Assembly: GCA_050114795.1 (NCBI GenBank)
Contig: JASFRS010000050.1
Coordinates: 1-15,339, forward strand
Source: JASFRS01 sp050114795
GTDB lineage: Bacteria; Pseudomonadota; Alphaproteobacteria; Sphingomonadales; CAKZYD01
DNA: 15,339 nt
Direction of reading: 5' to 3'
The notes under the pieces were generated by a model. It was not told the origin of the DNA. It searched no databases and worked only from the letters and a program-made list of their open reading frames with translations. The position numbers and the translations under genes are program-made. This document shows positions 15,214-15,339 of the stretch, piece after piece; position 1 is the stretch's first letter; each line of letters opens with the position of its first letter.

Positions 15214-15339
15214 ATGGCAGCTTTACAGATTACCGATGCGGCCGCTGAGCGGATTAAATATCTGCTTGAAAAGCGCGGCAAGCCGTCAGCCGGTATCCGC
15301 CTTGGCACCAAAACAGCGGGCTGTTCCGGCTTGAAATAT
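15214..15339 (+). CDS. sufA: A-type Fe-S carrier SufA/IscA family, N-terminal part (cut by window edge)
   Basis: The last 126 bases encode 42 residues starting MAALQITDAAAERIKYLLEK and ending in GIRLGTKTAGCSGLKY. The G-x-R-L-G and GCSG segment with C37 is the first cysteine element of HesB/IscA/SufA carriers, which hand iron-sulfur clusters to target proteins. The C-terminal CxC/CGC cysteines lie beyond the window. AGAGGCGA just upstream of the ATG serves as ribosome binding site, and the gene begins 10 nt after sufT, so it belongs to the same operon. sufA is preferred over iscA or erpA because of the operon context. Confidence 0.9.
   Translation, partial: MAALQITDAAAERIKYLLEKRGKPSAGIRLGTKTAGCSGLKY

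Overview
The window looks like a chromosomal segment of an alphaproteobacterium of moderate GC content. The order fructose-6-phosphate aldolase/transaldolase - DUF484 - xerC, with priA divergent to it and the ATP synthase delta gene (atpH) downstream of priA, is a familiar alphaproteobacterial neighbourhood. The right-hand side is an Rrf2-regulated SUF iron-sulfur cluster operon, also typical of that class. Nothing in the window looks like a phage, insertion sequence, plasmid, RNA gene or CRISPR array.

Layout. (1) Positions 1-3660, all on the minus strand: priA (replication restart helicase), then two adjacent paralogous GNAT acetyltransferase genes, then the first 75 codons of atpH, whose gene runs off the left edge. 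The two GNAT genes lie between priA and atpH and look like a local tandem duplication. (2) Positions 3723-6022, plus strand: a compact run of a transaldolase-family gene, a DUF484 gene and xerC, the last two overlapping. (3) Positions 6019-9668, minus strand: two genes I do not recognise, an 898-residue secreted alpha-helical/coiled-coil protein followed by a lipoprotein of about 316 residues. Their junction is a stop/start overlap or near-overlap, and the lipoprotein stop overlaps the xerC stop from the opposite strand. (4) Positions 9681-9907: a divergent control region. (5) Positions 9908 to the right edge, plus strand: rrf2-type regulator - sufB - sufC - sufD - sufS - sufT - sufA (the last cut by the edge), with gaps of 10 nt or less or 4-nt overlaps throughout.

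How the genes work together. The SUF genes form a complete scaffold (SufBCD), a cysteine desulfurase (SufS), a SufT-type maturation factor and an A-type carrier. Their first gene is an Rrf2 regulator with three cysteines that could bind a cluster. A sequence close to the IscR type-1 operator lies just downstream of the predicted suf promoter, so feedback control by the regulator is the natural model. No sufE or sufU is visible here. PriA, XerC and DUF484 belong to chromosome replication and segregation; the aldolase/transaldolase is metabolic.

The best candidate for something undescribed is the secreted coiled-coil/lipoprotein pair at 6019-9668. It has its own promoter-like sequence, appears translationally coupled and matches no family I know. 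The rest is well-conserved housekeeping biology, with smaller points of interest: the GNAT duplication, the short SufD, the regulator's cysteine spacing, and palindromes in the intergenic regions.
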